From NCBI RefSeq assembly GCF_010548275.1, contig NZ_JAAGLT010000001.1, positions 124,001-188,000 on the forward strand: a DNA stretch of 64,000 bases. The letters are read 5' to 3'. Position numbers and translations under genes: made by a program. This stretch comes from Streptomyces sp. SID12488 (GTDB taxonomy: Bacteria > Actinomycetota > Actinomycetes > Streptomycetales > Streptomycetaceae). The notes under the pieces were generated by a model. That model did no database searches. It worked only from the letters and a program-made list of their open reading frames with translations, and had not been told where the DNA came from. Of the stretch, positions 9,258-17,599 are shown piece after piece. How positions within the stretch are numbered: the first letter of the stretch is position 1; every line of letters starts with the position of its first letter.

Positions 9258-10007
9258 CTAGTTCTTCTCTACGTAGCGCAGGGAGCGCAGCCCGCGCTCC
9301 AGGTGCCAGTGCAGGTAGGCGGACACCAGTCCGCTCCCCTCTCTGACATGACGCGGCTCACACGCGTCCGCGGTCGCCCAGTCGCCGGTCAGTAGCGCGG
9401 CGAGCAGTTCGAGGGCCTGGGGAGAGGGTACGACGCTGCCGGCCACCCGGCAGTCGGCGCAGACGGAGCCTCCGGCGGACACCGAGAAGAACCGGTTCGG
9501 GCCGGCCATCCCGCACCGCGCGCAGTCGCTGAAGGTGGGCGCGTACCCGTTGACGGCGAGGGAGCGCAGAAGGAACGCGTCGAGGATGAGGTGGGGCTCG
9601 TGCTCGGCGCGGGCGAGGGTGCGCAGGCCGCCGACGAGCAGCAGGTACTGCTGCACGGCGGGCTCGCCCTCGTGGTCGGTGAACCGTTCTGCCGTCTCCA
9701 GCATGGCCGTCCCGGCGGTGTACCGGGCGTAGTCGGTGACGATCCCGCTGCCGTACGGAGCGATGGTCTCGCTCTGCGTGCACAGCGGCAGCCCGCGCCC
9801 GACCAGCTCGCTCCCCCGCGAGAAGAACTGCACGTCGACGTGGGAGAACGGTTCGAGCCGGGCCCCGAACTTGGACTTGGTCCGCCGCACCCCCCGGGCC
9901 ACGGCCCGTACGCGCCCGTGACCGCGCGTGAGCAGCGTGATGATCCGGTCGGCCTCACCCAGCTTCTGGGTACGCAGCACGACACCGTCGTCACGGAACA
10001 GGCTCAT
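9258..10007 (-). CDS. recO: DNA repair protein RecO
   Basis: Recombination mediator (249 aa) that helps load RecA in the RecFOR pathway. N-terminal OB-fold: MSLFRDDGVVLRTQKLGEADRIITLLTRGHGRVRAVARG. The C-terminal half holds a four-Cys zinc site (CARCG ... CADC). ATG 10007 is chosen because RecO proteins begin here (MSLFRD...); upstream in-frame codons lack family character. Followed by uppS. Confidence 0.92.
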   Translation of the reverse strand: MSLFRDDGVVLRTQKLGEADRIITLLTRGHGRVRAVARGVRRTKSKFGARLEPFSHVDVQFFSRGSELVGRGLPLCTQSETIAPYGSGIVTDYARYTAGTAMLETAERFTDHEGEPAVQQYLLLVGGLRTLARAEHEPHLILDAFLLRSLAVNGYAPTFSDCARCGMAGPNRFFSVSAGGSVCADCRVAGSVVPSPQALELLAALLTGDWATADACEPRHVREGSGLVSAYLHWHLERGLRSLRYVEKN

Positions 10008-10069
10008 GGGGTCATTGTCGCCTACGTACGAGTGATCGATCCCCTCCGCCAGGCCCCCGCAGGGGACCC

Positions 10070-10321
10070 TCAGGGAACCTCGCCGCGGCTGCGGGCGTTC
10101 GCGTACGCCGTGGCCGCGCTGAGGCGTTCCGCCGGGGTGGCGGGCCGGAGAGCGTCCGGGGCCGCGTCCCATTCCCTGCCGCCGCCGTACGACCTGAGCT
10201 GGACGTAGGGCCCCTCGTGCCCCATGACGATCCCCACCTTCGTGGTGCGGGTGTCCATGACGTACGAGCCGACCTCCGGCCGCCCCGGCCTTCCCGACTT
10301 CGCCGGCCTTACGTCGTTCAT
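10070..10321 (-). CDS. Conserved small protein of unknown function (WhiJ-type locus)
   Basis: 83 aa, no signal or membrane segment. The core reads YVMDTRTTKVGIVMGHEGPYVQLRSYGGGREWDA, a short beta-rich stretch I have seen in small Streptomyces proteins next to HTH/DUF397 loci. Its ATG overlaps the stop of the preceding gene by 4 bp (ATGA), so the pair is translationally coupled. Function unknown. Confidence 0.65.
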   Translation of the reverse strand: MNDVRPAKSGRPGRPEVGSYVMDTRTTKVGIVMGHEGPYVQLRSYGGGREWDAAPDALRPATPAERLSAATAYANARSRGEVP

Positions 10322-10545
10322 CGCAGCGCCGCCGCGATCCGGGCCGCCGTCTCGACGTTGCAGCGCCCCAATTCGATGAGCGGACAGGGCGCTTCCCGGG
10401 CCACACTCACCGCGTCCAATCGGAGCGACGGCAGAGTAATCCCGGCGTTTTTCAACGCCATCCGCAATTCCTTCACAATTTCCTCCGCTTCTTCGACACA
10501 GGCCGCCGAGTGTGCCGCCTGCCGTGCCGTCTTTCGTGCCGCCAC
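10318..10545 (-). CDS. Small hypothetical protein upstream of the 83-aa gene
   Basis: 75 aa starting at GTG 10545 behind AGGGGAGC. Charged and helical in appearance (CVEEAEEIVKELRMALKNAGITLPSLRLD), with Cys at about 16, 54 and 62. It is divergent from the HTH regulator at 10666 and shares the 120-bp intergenic region with it, so the regulator may control both directions. No family recognised beyond co-occurrence with such loci. Confidence 0.65.
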   Translation of the reverse strand: MAARKTARQAAHSAACVEEAEEIVKELRMALKNAGITLPSLRLDAVSVAREAPCPLIELGRCNVETAARIAAALR

Positions 10546-10665
10546 CGTGCTCCCCTGATCAATCGAGTTTCACTCTTCGCACTTCTACGATGACGTGCTG
10601 TGCCTACACTCGGAAGGCTCTGGGCGCAGCAACGGCGGTGCAGTCGAAGGGGGTTCGGTTCGGTT

Positions 10666-11502
10666 ATGGCCAATGGTTCACAGCGGCAGGCGGCTTGGGA
10701 GTTCTTCGGGACGGAGTTGAAGCGGCGGCGGGAGGAGGCCGGATTAACCCAGGTGGAGTTGGGGGCGATGGTCTTTGTCTCCGGGGGCTACATCGGGCAG
10801 TTCGAACAGGCCATTCGGAAGCCGCAGTTGGATGTGGCGATCCGGATTGACGAGGTACTGCAAACCGACGGTATTTTCGAGCGCACGTGGCGCAAGCTCA
10901 TCGACGACAAGCGGTACGCAGATTACTTCGCGAAGGTTGTGGAGCTTGAGCAGACGGCGACGAAGATCGCCACGTTCGCCCCGACGCTCGTGCCCGGCCT
11001 GTTGCAGACCGCCCGCTACACGCGGGCAGTGACGTTGGCGAGCAACCCGTTCGCCACCGATGCCTACATCGAGGAAAAGATCGCGGCTCGCATCGACCGG
11101 GCACGAATCCTGAACGACGCTACAAGGCCCGAGTATTGGGCGATCCTGCACGAGCACGTGCTGCGCATTCCGGTCGGCAGCGCGGCCGAGATGGCCGAGC
11201 AGTTGGAGCACATTCTGGAGCTGGCGCGACAGCAGAAGGTGCTGGTGCAGGTGCTGCCGATCGCTGTTGGGGCGTACCCCCTCATGGGCCGAATGGTGCA
11301 GCTCATGGAGTTCGAGGACGCGCCGCCAACCGCCTATACAGAGGCCGTGTATTCGGGGAACCTGCTCGACGATCCGGCCCTGGTTAAGCGGGTGCAGGGG
11401 GCATACGATCTGCTCAGGGCCGCCGCACTGCCGCCGGAGGCGTCCCTCGCCCTGATCAAGTCGGCGGCGGAGGACCACAGACGATGCGCGCGTACGACCT
11501 GA
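10666..11502 (+). CDS. WhiJ-like HTH transcriptional regulator (XRE-type HTH plus DUF5753-type domain), TTA codon present
   Basis: 278 aa. N-terminal XRE-type helix-turn-helix at about 10-70 (GTELKRRREEAGLTQVELG ... YIGQFEQAIRKP); the rest matches the DUF5753-type domain (VPGLLQTARYTRAV, VQVLPIAVGAYPLMG, YTEAVYSGNLL). ATG 10666 follows GAAGGGGG. Leu27 is encoded by TTA (10744-10746), read only by the developmental tRNA bldA in Streptomyces, so the protein should appear late in growth. The stop overlaps the DUF397 gene by 19 bp. Such regulators pair with DUF397 proteins to control development or antibiotic output. Confidence 0.85.
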   Translation: MANGSQRQAAWEFFGTELKRRREEAGLTQVELGAMVFVSGGYIGQFEQAIRKPQLDVAIRIDEVLQTDGIFERTWRKLIDDKRYADYFAKVVELEQTATKIATFAPTLVPGLLQTARYTRAVTLASNPFATDAYIEEKIAARIDRARILNDATRPEYWAILHEHVLRIPVGSAAEMAEQLEHILELARQQKVLVQVLPIAVGAYPLMGRMVQLMEFEDAPPTAYTEAVYSGNLLDDPALVKRVQGAYDLLRAAALPPEASLALIKSAAEDHRRCARTT

Positions 11503-11753
11503 GCACTGCCAAGTGGCGCAAAAGCACCTTCAGCGACGACAACGGCGGCGAATGTGTCGAGGTCGCGTACGACTTCGTGGGCGCCGCCCGCTGGCGTAAG
11601 AGCACGTACAGCGACGACAACGGCGGGAGTTGCGTCGAAGTAGCCGACGGAGTCCCCGGCATCGTGCCCGTCCGGGACAGCAAGGTCTTGGACGGACCGG
11701 TGCTGCTCCTCGGGGCCGATGCCTGGGCGGAGTTCGTCGGCGCCGTCGCCTGA
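11484..11753 (+). CDS. DUF397 protein with an internal duplication
   Basis: 89 aa, overlapping the end of the HTH gene. DUF397 proteins are usually about 60-80 aa with one WRKSSYS...CVEVA motif; here the motif occurs twice, at about residues 9-26 (KWRKSTFSDDNGGECVEVA) and 31-48 (RWRKSTYSDDNGGSCVEVA), followed by the usual VPVRDSK and the W/F-rich end (DAWAEFVGAV). Likely small acidic partner of the neighbouring regulator. Confidence 0.85.
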   Translation: MRAYDLSTAKWRKSTFSDDNGGECVEVAYDFVGAARWRKSTYSDDNGGSCVEVADGVPGIVPVRDSKVLDGPVLLLGADAWAEFVGAVA

Positions 11754-11762
11754 GGTCAAAGA

Positions 11763-11800
11763 ACAGCAGGCCGGTACCAGTACTGGTACCGGCCTGCTGT
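11763..11800. terminator. Perfect 38-bp palindrome between convergent genes
   Basis: 11763-11781 is the exact reverse complement of 11782-11800, with ACT/AGT at the centre and no spacer. It lies between the DUF397 gene and the convergent M4 protease. Most likely a bidirectional terminator; an operator role is less likely at this position. Confidence 0.75.
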
Positions 11801-11831
11801 CAGGCGGTGAATCGGTCAGGCAGTGATCCGG

Positions 11832-14105
11832 TCAGGGAGTGAGCTGCCAGCGCTGGATGTATCCGACGTCGATCGACGCACGGTCCTGCACGCGCAGCTT
11901 CCACGTGCCGGTGATGGGTTGGGCCGAGGCGTCGATCGTGAAGGTCTGGTCGACGTTGTCGGCGGAGCCGCCGCTCCGGTTGAGGAGCGAGTAGACGGTG
12001 CCGTTGGGTCCGACCAGGTCGACGGTCAGGTCACCGCGGTACGTGTGGACGATGTTGACGTAGACCGAGGTGGTGGCGGAGGCGTTGCCGTCGCGGCCCT
12101 CGATGGTGATCGGGGACTCCACGGCGCCGGCGTTGTCAGGGATGTCGACGCGGGTGGAGGTGGCGTAGATGTACGCGATCCGCCAGGTGAAGGTGTCCGT
12201 GAGGGACGCGCCCGTGCCGTCGGTGACCGTGACGGCGACGTCGCTGTCACCGAGGGTGGTCGGCGTCCCGGAGATCAGACCGCTCGGGCTGAGGGTCAGG
12301 CCGTCGGGCAGGCCGGTGGCCTCGTAGGTCAGCTCCGAACCGGAGTTGGTGGTGTAGGCATCCACCTGAAGGCTGACCGCCTGGCCGACGCCGCTGGTCT
12401 GGTCGGCGATCGGGGCGACGTTGACGCCGAGGGCTATCCGGTTGCCGACGTTGATGGCGGCCCAGGCGTCGGCGACGGCGAGGTAGGTGGGGCTGTAGGC
12501 GCCGAACAGGTCACCGGCCGCCTGGAGGGTGGCGGTGCGGGCGCCCGCGTAGTTGGTCGACGAGGTCATGTACGTCGTCAGCGCCCGGTACCAGACGGCG
12601 GCGGCGTTCTCGATGCCGATGCCGGTGACGGCCGTACCGTCGAAGGTCGGGCTGTTGTAGGCGACGCCGTTGACGGTCTTGGCGCCGCTGCCCTCGGAGA
12701 GCAGGTAGAAGAAGTGGTTCGCGGGGCCCGAGGAGTAGTGGACGTCGACGTTGCCCAGGCTGGAGCTCCAACTGTCGAGGGAGGAGCCGTCCTTCGAGGG
12801 CTTGTCCATGTAACGCAGCGGAGTGCCGTTGCCGTTGATGTCGATCTTCTCGCCGACGAGGTAGTCACCGGGGTCGGCGGCGAGGTTCGAGTGGAACTCG
12901 ACGGCCGCGGCGAAGATGTCGGAGGTCGCCTCGTTGAGACCGCCGGACTCACCCGCGTAGGTGAGGTTGGCGGTGGCGGCGGTGACGCCGTGGCTCATCT
13001 CGTGGGCGGCCACGTCGAGGGAGGTCAGCGGGTGCGTGTTGCCCGAGCCGTCGCCGTAGGTCATGCAGAAGCAGCTGTCCTGCCAGAAGGCGTTGATGTA
13101 GCTGCTGCCGTAGTGGGCCCGGCTGTAGGCGGCGACACCGTCGTTGCGGATGCCGTTGCGGCCGTACACGTCCTTGTAGTAGTCCCAGGTGGCTGCGGCG
13201 CCGAAGGCCACGTCGACACCGGCGGTCTGGCGGTTGGACGGCAGACCGTTGCCCCAGACATCGTTGTCGTCCGTGAAGAGGGTGCCGGTGCCGGAGGTGC
13301 CCTGGTTCAGGTCGTACGTCTTGTGCCCGGCGCGGGCGCCGTCGGTGAGCTGGTACGTCGATCCCGAGAGGGTGCTGCCGAGGGGAACCGTGCCGACGTA
13401 CTGGCCGGTGCCTTCGCCGGTGTGCACCTTCTCGGCGGCGAGGATCTGCTTGCCCGTGCTCGCGTCGGTGACCACCTGTAGCTCACTGGGCGTGCCGTCC
13501 GGCTGGACACCCTCGACCACAGTCTCCCAGGCCAGGACGGGCTTGGAGTCGCCGGCCCAGACGACGAGGCGGGGCGCGCGCTCGGTCTCGGTGCCGGTGA
13601 CGTCGGCGCCCTTCGCCGCCGCGAGGGCCTTGCCGTTGGCGTTGGCCGCGGAGAGCTTCGGGCTGAGGGACGGCAGCGTGAGGGTCGCCGCGCTCGCCTT
13701 GGAAACGGTGGTGCGGTTGCTCTTGAGGTGAACGACCAGGTCGCCGCCGAGGACGGGCAGTCCCGCGTAGGTGCGTTCGTAGCGGGTGTGGACGGTGCCG
13801 TCGGCGTCCTGGACGACATCCTTGACGACGAGCTTCTCCTGCGCGCCGAGGGCGAGTTGACGGGCCGTGGAGCCGGCCGCGGTCTGCGCGCTCTTGATCA
13901 GTGAGGCGCGGCGGGCCGCCGACAGGGGCGTCGCGGCGGCTCCTGCGCGAGGCACGGCGGTGATCTTGGCCGGGCCCGGGTCGGCCGGGGCCGCGGTCGC
14001 GGTGCCGGCGGGAGCCCCGAGGGCGAGCAGGGTCCCGATGGTGGTCAGCGCGAGAGCGGTGGTGGCGCTTCTGCGCCGGAGGATGGGGCGGTGTCGCCGG
14101 GGCAA
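11832..14105 (-). CDS. Secreted M4 (thermolysin-family) metalloprotease with Ig-like and P (proprotein convertase) domains
   Basis: 757 aa, TTG start at 14105 behind AAGGAG. Arg-rich signal peptide about 1-40 (cut near TATAAP); FTP/PepSY propeptide about 70-230 (QEKLVVKDVVQDADGTVH); M4 domain about 235-550 with HEMSH (about 370) and GLNEATSD carrying the third zinc ligand. An Ig-like domain (GLPDGLTLSPSGLISGTP) and a C-terminal P-type beta-sandwich (VNIVHTYRGDLTVDLVGPNG ... GTWKLRVQDRA) follow. The catalytic region is strongly similar to the protease at 5823-8249, so the two are paralogues that differ in their last domain. Extracellular protein degradation is the likely role. Confidence 0.9.
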   Translation of the reverse strand: MPRRHRPILRRRSATTALALTTIGTLLALGAPAGTATAAPADPGPAKITAVPRAGAAATPLSAARRASLIKSAQTAAGSTARQLALGAQEKLVVKDVVQDADGTVHTRYERTYAGLPVLGGDLVVHLKSNRTTVSKASAATLTLPSLSPKLSAANANGKALAAAKGADVTGTETERAPRLVVWAGDSKPVLAWETVVEGVQPDGTPSELQVVTDASTGKQILAAEKVHTGEGTGQYVGTVPLGSTLSGSTYQLTDGARAGHKTYDLNQGTSGTGTLFTDDNDVWGNGLPSNRQTAGVDVAFGAAATWDYYKDVYGRNGIRNDGVAAYSRAHYGSSYINAFWQDSCFCMTYGDGSGNTHPLTSLDVAAHEMSHGVTAATANLTYAGESGGLNEATSDIFAAAVEFHSNLAADPGDYLVGEKIDINGNGTPLRYMDKPSKDGSSLDSWSSSLGNVDVHYSSGPANHFFYLLSEGSGAKTVNGVAYNSPTFDGTAVTGIGIENAAAVWYRALTTYMTSSTNYAGARTATLQAAGDLFGAYSPTYLAVADAWAAINVGNRIALGVNVAPIADQTSGVGQAVSLQVDAYTTNSGSELTYEATGLPDGLTLSPSGLISGTPTTLGDSDVAVTVTDGTGASLTDTFTWRIAYIYATSTRVDIPDNAGAVESPITIEGRDGNASATTSVYVNIVHTYRGDLTVDLVGPNGTVYSLLNRSGGSADNVDQTFTIDASAQPITGTWKLRVQDRASIDVGYIQRWQLTP

Positions 14106-14577
14106 CGGGTTCTCCTTCTGTGCGACGGCCGGTCCGTGGTGGGGACCGACGTGGGGGCGGACCGACGGGATGAGGCCGGTCCGGAGCGCTGCACGGCAGG
14201 CGGGTGAAAGGAGGTGGGGGGTGAGTGGGGGATGCTCCGCATGATGCGGGTGTGAAGGAATGGTGAACTTCGGCAGCAGCGTGGCACCGCGTGCCTCGCT
14301 TTGTCATGAGACTGCCAAAACAACGGCTTGAAATGGTCATGTCCAGCTGGGGATCCGTCACGCTGGGCACATTTTTCGGCCACGGGAACGGCCCTCTTCA
14401 TCCCGCTGCTCACACCGAACCATTCCGGACAACCTGCAGCACCAGGGCACCGGGAGCGCCCGGAGCACGCACAGCGCACTTCCGAAGCTTCCAAAAGCGG
14501 AGATCGCGCGGTTAGGCTCCCCCGGCGCGCGCATGGGGCGCGAACGCATGGGGTGGGGGACATCCGAGGTGGGGGAC
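14106..14577. other. Intergenic region between divergent M4 protease and DUF6215-type gene
   Basis: About 470 bp with no convincing coding potential on either strand. It must contain the protease promoter (minus) and the promoter of the gene at 14578 (plus). Around 14240-14340 the GC content is lower than in the flanks, as expected for promoters, but I cannot name a -10/-35 pair with confidence. Confidence 0.5.
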
Positions 14578-15342
14578 ATGACCAACGACATCGACGTACC
14601 CAGATCCGCCGAGCCAACTGGGGCAGGTGGAGCGGCTGGAGCGAGTGGAACAGCTGGAACGGGTGGACCGGCCCGACCCGAGAAGGGCATGAGTGAGGGC
14701 GCGCAGGTCGTATCGGCACTGCTAGTGGTCGCATGCCTCGCGGGGGGCTTCTGGGTGATGGCGAAGTACGAGCCCGATCCCAAGGACAGCCCGCCCGCCT
14801 CCTGTTCCCGCTCGGACGACGACGTGCCACTGTCGAAGCCCGTCTCCGGTGTGCAACTGTGCAAAGCGCTGAATCGCCCCGACCTGGCGACGCTCCTCGG
14901 CACACCCGACGACCGCACGTGGAGCGCCTCCAGCAACGAAGCCACGTCCAGCGACAAGCAGGACGTCATGTCGACCGACCCCGAGGCCACCGTCCAACTG
15001 GAGGGCTACTCGGTGAAGCTGACGGAGGCCGAGGACATCACGGTCGCCGACATAGCCGACTCCGAATTCCTGTCCGTGCCGGGAGAGCGGAAAACGGTCC
15101 TGGGCCACCCGGCGTTCCTCTACACGGGCCAGACCTTCGGCATCGTCTTCAAGGACGGAAAGGGCACCTCCGGCCCCGGCGGCATCTCCCGCAACCTCTT
15201 GGTCGCCAAGGACCCCAAGGACGGCGGCGGTTCGTACGAGATCTCCATCTGGCGCCAGGACGACCTGCCCCCCGACGGCACGGCACTGCTCTGGGTCGCC
15301 GAGCAGGTGCTGCCGACGGTGCCGGGCTGGCCGGCGGCCTGA
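14578..15342 (+). CDS. Membrane-anchored protein, DUF6215-like
   Basis: 254 aa. A Gly/Ala-rich cytoplasmic N-terminus (about 1-35) is followed by one transmembrane segment (VVSALLVVACLAGGFWVMA) and an extracytoplasmic domain with two Cys (SCSRSDDD, QLCKAL) and the segments LATLLGTPDD and YEISIWRQDDLPPDGTALLW. I associate this layout with the actinobacterial DUF6215 family; function unknown. ATG 14578 follows GAGGTGGGGG. Convergent with the LysR gene, whose stop is 2 bp away. Confidence 0.7.
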   Translation: MTNDIDVPRSAEPTGAGGAAGASGTAGTGGPARPEKGMSEGAQVVSALLVVACLAGGFWVMAKYEPDPKDSPPASCSRSDDDVPLSKPVSGVQLCKALNRPDLATLLGTPDDRTWSASSNEATSSDKQDVMSTDPEATVQLEGYSVKLTEAEDITVADIADSEFLSVPGERKTVLGHPAFLYTGQTFGIVFKDGKGTSGPGGISRNLLVAKDPKDGGGSYEISIWRQDDLPPDGTALLWVAEQVLPTVPGWPAA

Positions 15343-15344
15343 GT

Positions 15345-16295
15345 TCAGACACCGCCGCCTGTCAGCAGAGCCCGCGCCACTTTGCGGAACTCGGCGAGCA
15401 GGCGGCTGCGGTCGTCCGCCCGGGTGGCGAGGACGACATGGCTCGGGTCGATGCCGTGCAGCGGGATCGTGGTGAGGTCGGGGCGGAGCCGATCCATGCC
15501 CAGACCCCCCGGAACGATGGCCACCGCCTGTCCGGCGGCGATGAGTTCGAACTTGTCTTCCAGCGCCCGGACGAGCGGACCCTCCGGTGCCCGGCTGCCG
15601 TCCGGACGCGGATCGATACGCCAGAAGGCGTTCCAGGCCGCGTCCTCCCGCACCCGGGGCAACGGCTCGTCAGCGATGTCGTCAAGGGTGACGGACTCCT
15701 TGCCGACGAGACGGTGATCGAGCGGGACGACCAGGACCCGGGCTTCCTCGTAGAGGACGGTCACCTCCAACTCGTGCGCGGCAAGGGGGAGTCGGGCGAT
15801 CACGGCGTCGACCCGATGGTCGAGCAGCGCGGTGCGGGGTTCGTCCCAGTCGAGGTGCAGGGCTCGTACGTCGGCGTCCGGATGCCGGCGCCGCAGCTCC
15901 CGTACGGCCGGGGTGACGATCAGGTTGGACGTGTAGCCGACGACCAGACGGCTGGGCTCCGCGGCGGCGCGGGTCCGGGAGGCGGCCCGGGTGGCCGTTC
16001 GGAGCAGCGCCCTGGCATGCGGCAGGAAGACCTCACCGGCCTCGGTGAGACGGCTGCCCTGCGGGGTGCGGTCCAGCAGACGAGCACCCAACTCCTTCTC
16101 CAGACGCCGAATCTGCCGACTCAGGGACGGCTGGGCGATGCGCAGGGCTTCGGCGGCACGGCCGAAGTGCAGGTGCTCGGCGACCACGGTGAAGTACCGC
16201 ACGAGCCGCAGATCGAGATCGGGGCCCCCCGGGTCACTCAAGTCACCCAAGTCGGCCGAGTCGCCTGGCGGCGGTGCGGACGGCAAATCGGTCAT
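15345..16295 (-). CDS. LysR-family transcriptional regulator
   Basis: 316 aa. Winged helix-turn-helix about 22-80 (LRLVRYFTVVAEHLHFGRAAEALRIAQPSLSRQIRRLEKELG) and a LysR substrate-binding domain about 105-310. ATG 16295. It diverges from the SDR gene at 16474 across 178 bp that contains a 12-bp palindrome (16307-16318), so by LysR convention it probably controls that gene and itself. Effector unknown. Confidence 0.9.
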   Translation of the reverse strand: MTDLPSAPPPGDSADLGDLSDPGGPDLDLRLVRYFTVVAEHLHFGRAAEALRIAQPSLSRQIRRLEKELGARLLDRTPQGSRLTEAGEVFLPHARALLRTATRAASRTRAAAEPSRLVVGYTSNLIVTPAVRELRRRHPDADVRALHLDWDEPRTALLDHRVDAVIARLPLAAHELEVTVLYEEARVLVVPLDHRLVGKESVTLDDIADEPLPRVREDAAWNAFWRIDPRPDGSRAPEGPLVRALEDKFELIAAGQAVAIVPGGLGMDRLRPDLTTIPLHGIDPSHVVLATRADDRSRLLAEFRKVARALLTGGGV

Positions 16296-16306
16296 GTGGC
16301 CAGCGT

Positions 16307-16318
16307 AACCACGTGGTT
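16307..16318. promoter_or_regulatory. Palindrome, candidate LysR operator
   Basis: AACCACGTGGTT is a perfect 12-bp palindrome 12 bp upstream of the LysR start codon, where LysR autoregulatory sites usually lie. It is not the canonical T-N11-A form, so assignment is tentative. Confidence 0.35.
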
Positions 16319-16473
16319 GGGGACCTGACCATCGTACAAACACTCTGAGCTGCCGTGATGCCTGATCCGCATTGCCCGATCCGGAACAGGTCTTGGACGC
16401 GGAACGGACCCCGCACGCACGCTGAAGGCACACCGGCCGCCGTCAACAGGCCGATATGCAAGGGGATTTCATC

Positions 16474-17391
16474 ATGCGTGTGTTCGTCACCGGGGCGAGT
16501 GGGTTCGTCGGGTCCGTCGTCGTACGGGAGTTGCTCGGCGCGGGTCACGAGGTGGTCGGGATGGTCCGCTCGGACGGGGCCGCCGCGTCGTTGAAGGAGG
16601 CCGGTGCCGAGGTCCACCGGGGTGACCTGGACGACCTCGACAGTCTGCGGGCCGGGGCTGCGGCCTCGGAGGGTGTGGTCCACACCGCGTACGTCCATGA
16701 CTTCCGCGATTTCGCGGAGGCCGCGCGGACCGACCTGCGGGCGGTGGAGACGCTGGGCGAGGCGCTGGTGGACTCAGGCCGGCCTCTCCTCATCTGCTCG
16801 GGCACCGCCTTCTCGCCGGGGGCGATGGCAACGGAGGACAACCCGGGCGATCCCGAGAGGCCCCACATGTTCCGGCTCGCCTCCGAGGCGGCCGTGATGC
16901 GGTTCGCGGAGCGCGGGGTGCGGGCGTCGGTCGTACGGCTGCCGCCGTCCGTGCACGGCGAGGGGGACGGCGGTTTCGTACCGCGGCTCGTCGACATCGC
17001 CCGTGCCAAGGGCGTCTCGGCCTACCCGGGCGACGGCACCAACCGCTGGGCCGCCGCCCACCGTCTCGACGTGGCCCGGCTGTTCCGGCTGGCCCTGGAG
17101 TCGGCGCCGGCGGGGACCCGGCTGCACGGGATCGCCGAGGAGGGCGTTCCGGTGCGTGAGATCGCCGAGGCCATCGGGCGGGGACTGGGGGTGCCGGTGA
17201 CGTCGGTTCCGCACGCGGAGACGAACGACCACTTCGGGTGGCTGGGCAACTTCTTCGCCCTCGACCTTCCGGCGTCGAGTGCGGTGACCCGGGAGCGGCT
17301 GGGGTGGCGCCCTGTGGAGGGCGAACTGCTGACGGACCTGGCGGCGGGTCACTACTTCGGCTCCGCCGGGGGAGGTACGGGCGTTTCGTGA
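16474..17391 (+). CDS. NAD(P)-dependent epimerase/dehydratase-like SDR protein
   Basis: 305 aa, extended short-chain dehydrogenase fold. The Rossmann motif is TGASGFVGS at residues 7-15 and GDLDDLDSL follows beta-3. The usual YxxxK is not clear: the region after CSGTAFSP reads MFRLASEAAVMRFAERG, so the catalytic Tyr/Lys may be absent and the protein may act as a redox-linked isomerase or a sensor of the NmrA kind. ATG 16474 follows AAGGGGA; ATG 16456 is an in-frame alternative. Divergent from LysR. Confidence 0.82.
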   Translation: MRVFVTGASGFVGSVVVRELLGAGHEVVGMVRSDGAAASLKEAGAEVHRGDLDDLDSLRAGAAASEGVVHTAYVHDFRDFAEAARTDLRAVETLGEALVDSGRPLLICSGTAFSPGAMATEDNPGDPERPHMFRLASEAAVMRFAERGVRASVVRLPPSVHGEGDGGFVPRLVDIARAKGVSAYPGDGTNRWAAAHRLDVARLFRLALESAPAGTRLHGIAEEGVPVREIAEAIGRGLGVPVTSVPHAETNDHFGWLGNFFALDLPASSAVTRERLGWRPVEGELLTDLAAGHYFGSAGGGTGVS

Positions 17392-17403
17392 GCGCCCGGT
17401 TTA

Positions 17404-17594
17404 TCGCCCCCGCCGCCCCTACCCGTCCCGTACTCGGGGGCTCCGCCCCCGAACCCCCGCTCCTCAAACGCCGGAGGGGCTGGATCTTTCAGCCCGTCCG
17501 GCGTTTGAGGACGAGGCCCCTTCAGGGCCGAAGCGGGGGTCTGGGGGCGCAGCCCTCAGGAACAGGATGGGACGGGTAGGGGCGGCGGGGGCGA
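17404..17594. repeat. Nested inverted repeat between convergent genes
   Basis: Outer arms of 26 bp match perfectly (17404-17429 with 17569-17594). Inner arms of 22 bp match with one mismatch (17461-17482 with 17490-17511) and contain the CCGGCGTTTGAGGA motif that I recall as a very common Streptomyces intergenic repeat. The GC-rich spacers GGGGGCTCCGCCCCC and GGGGGCGCAGCC also pair partly. Likely a bidirectional terminator between the SDR and acyltransferase genes. Confidence 0.8.
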
Positions 17595-17599
17595 AAAAG

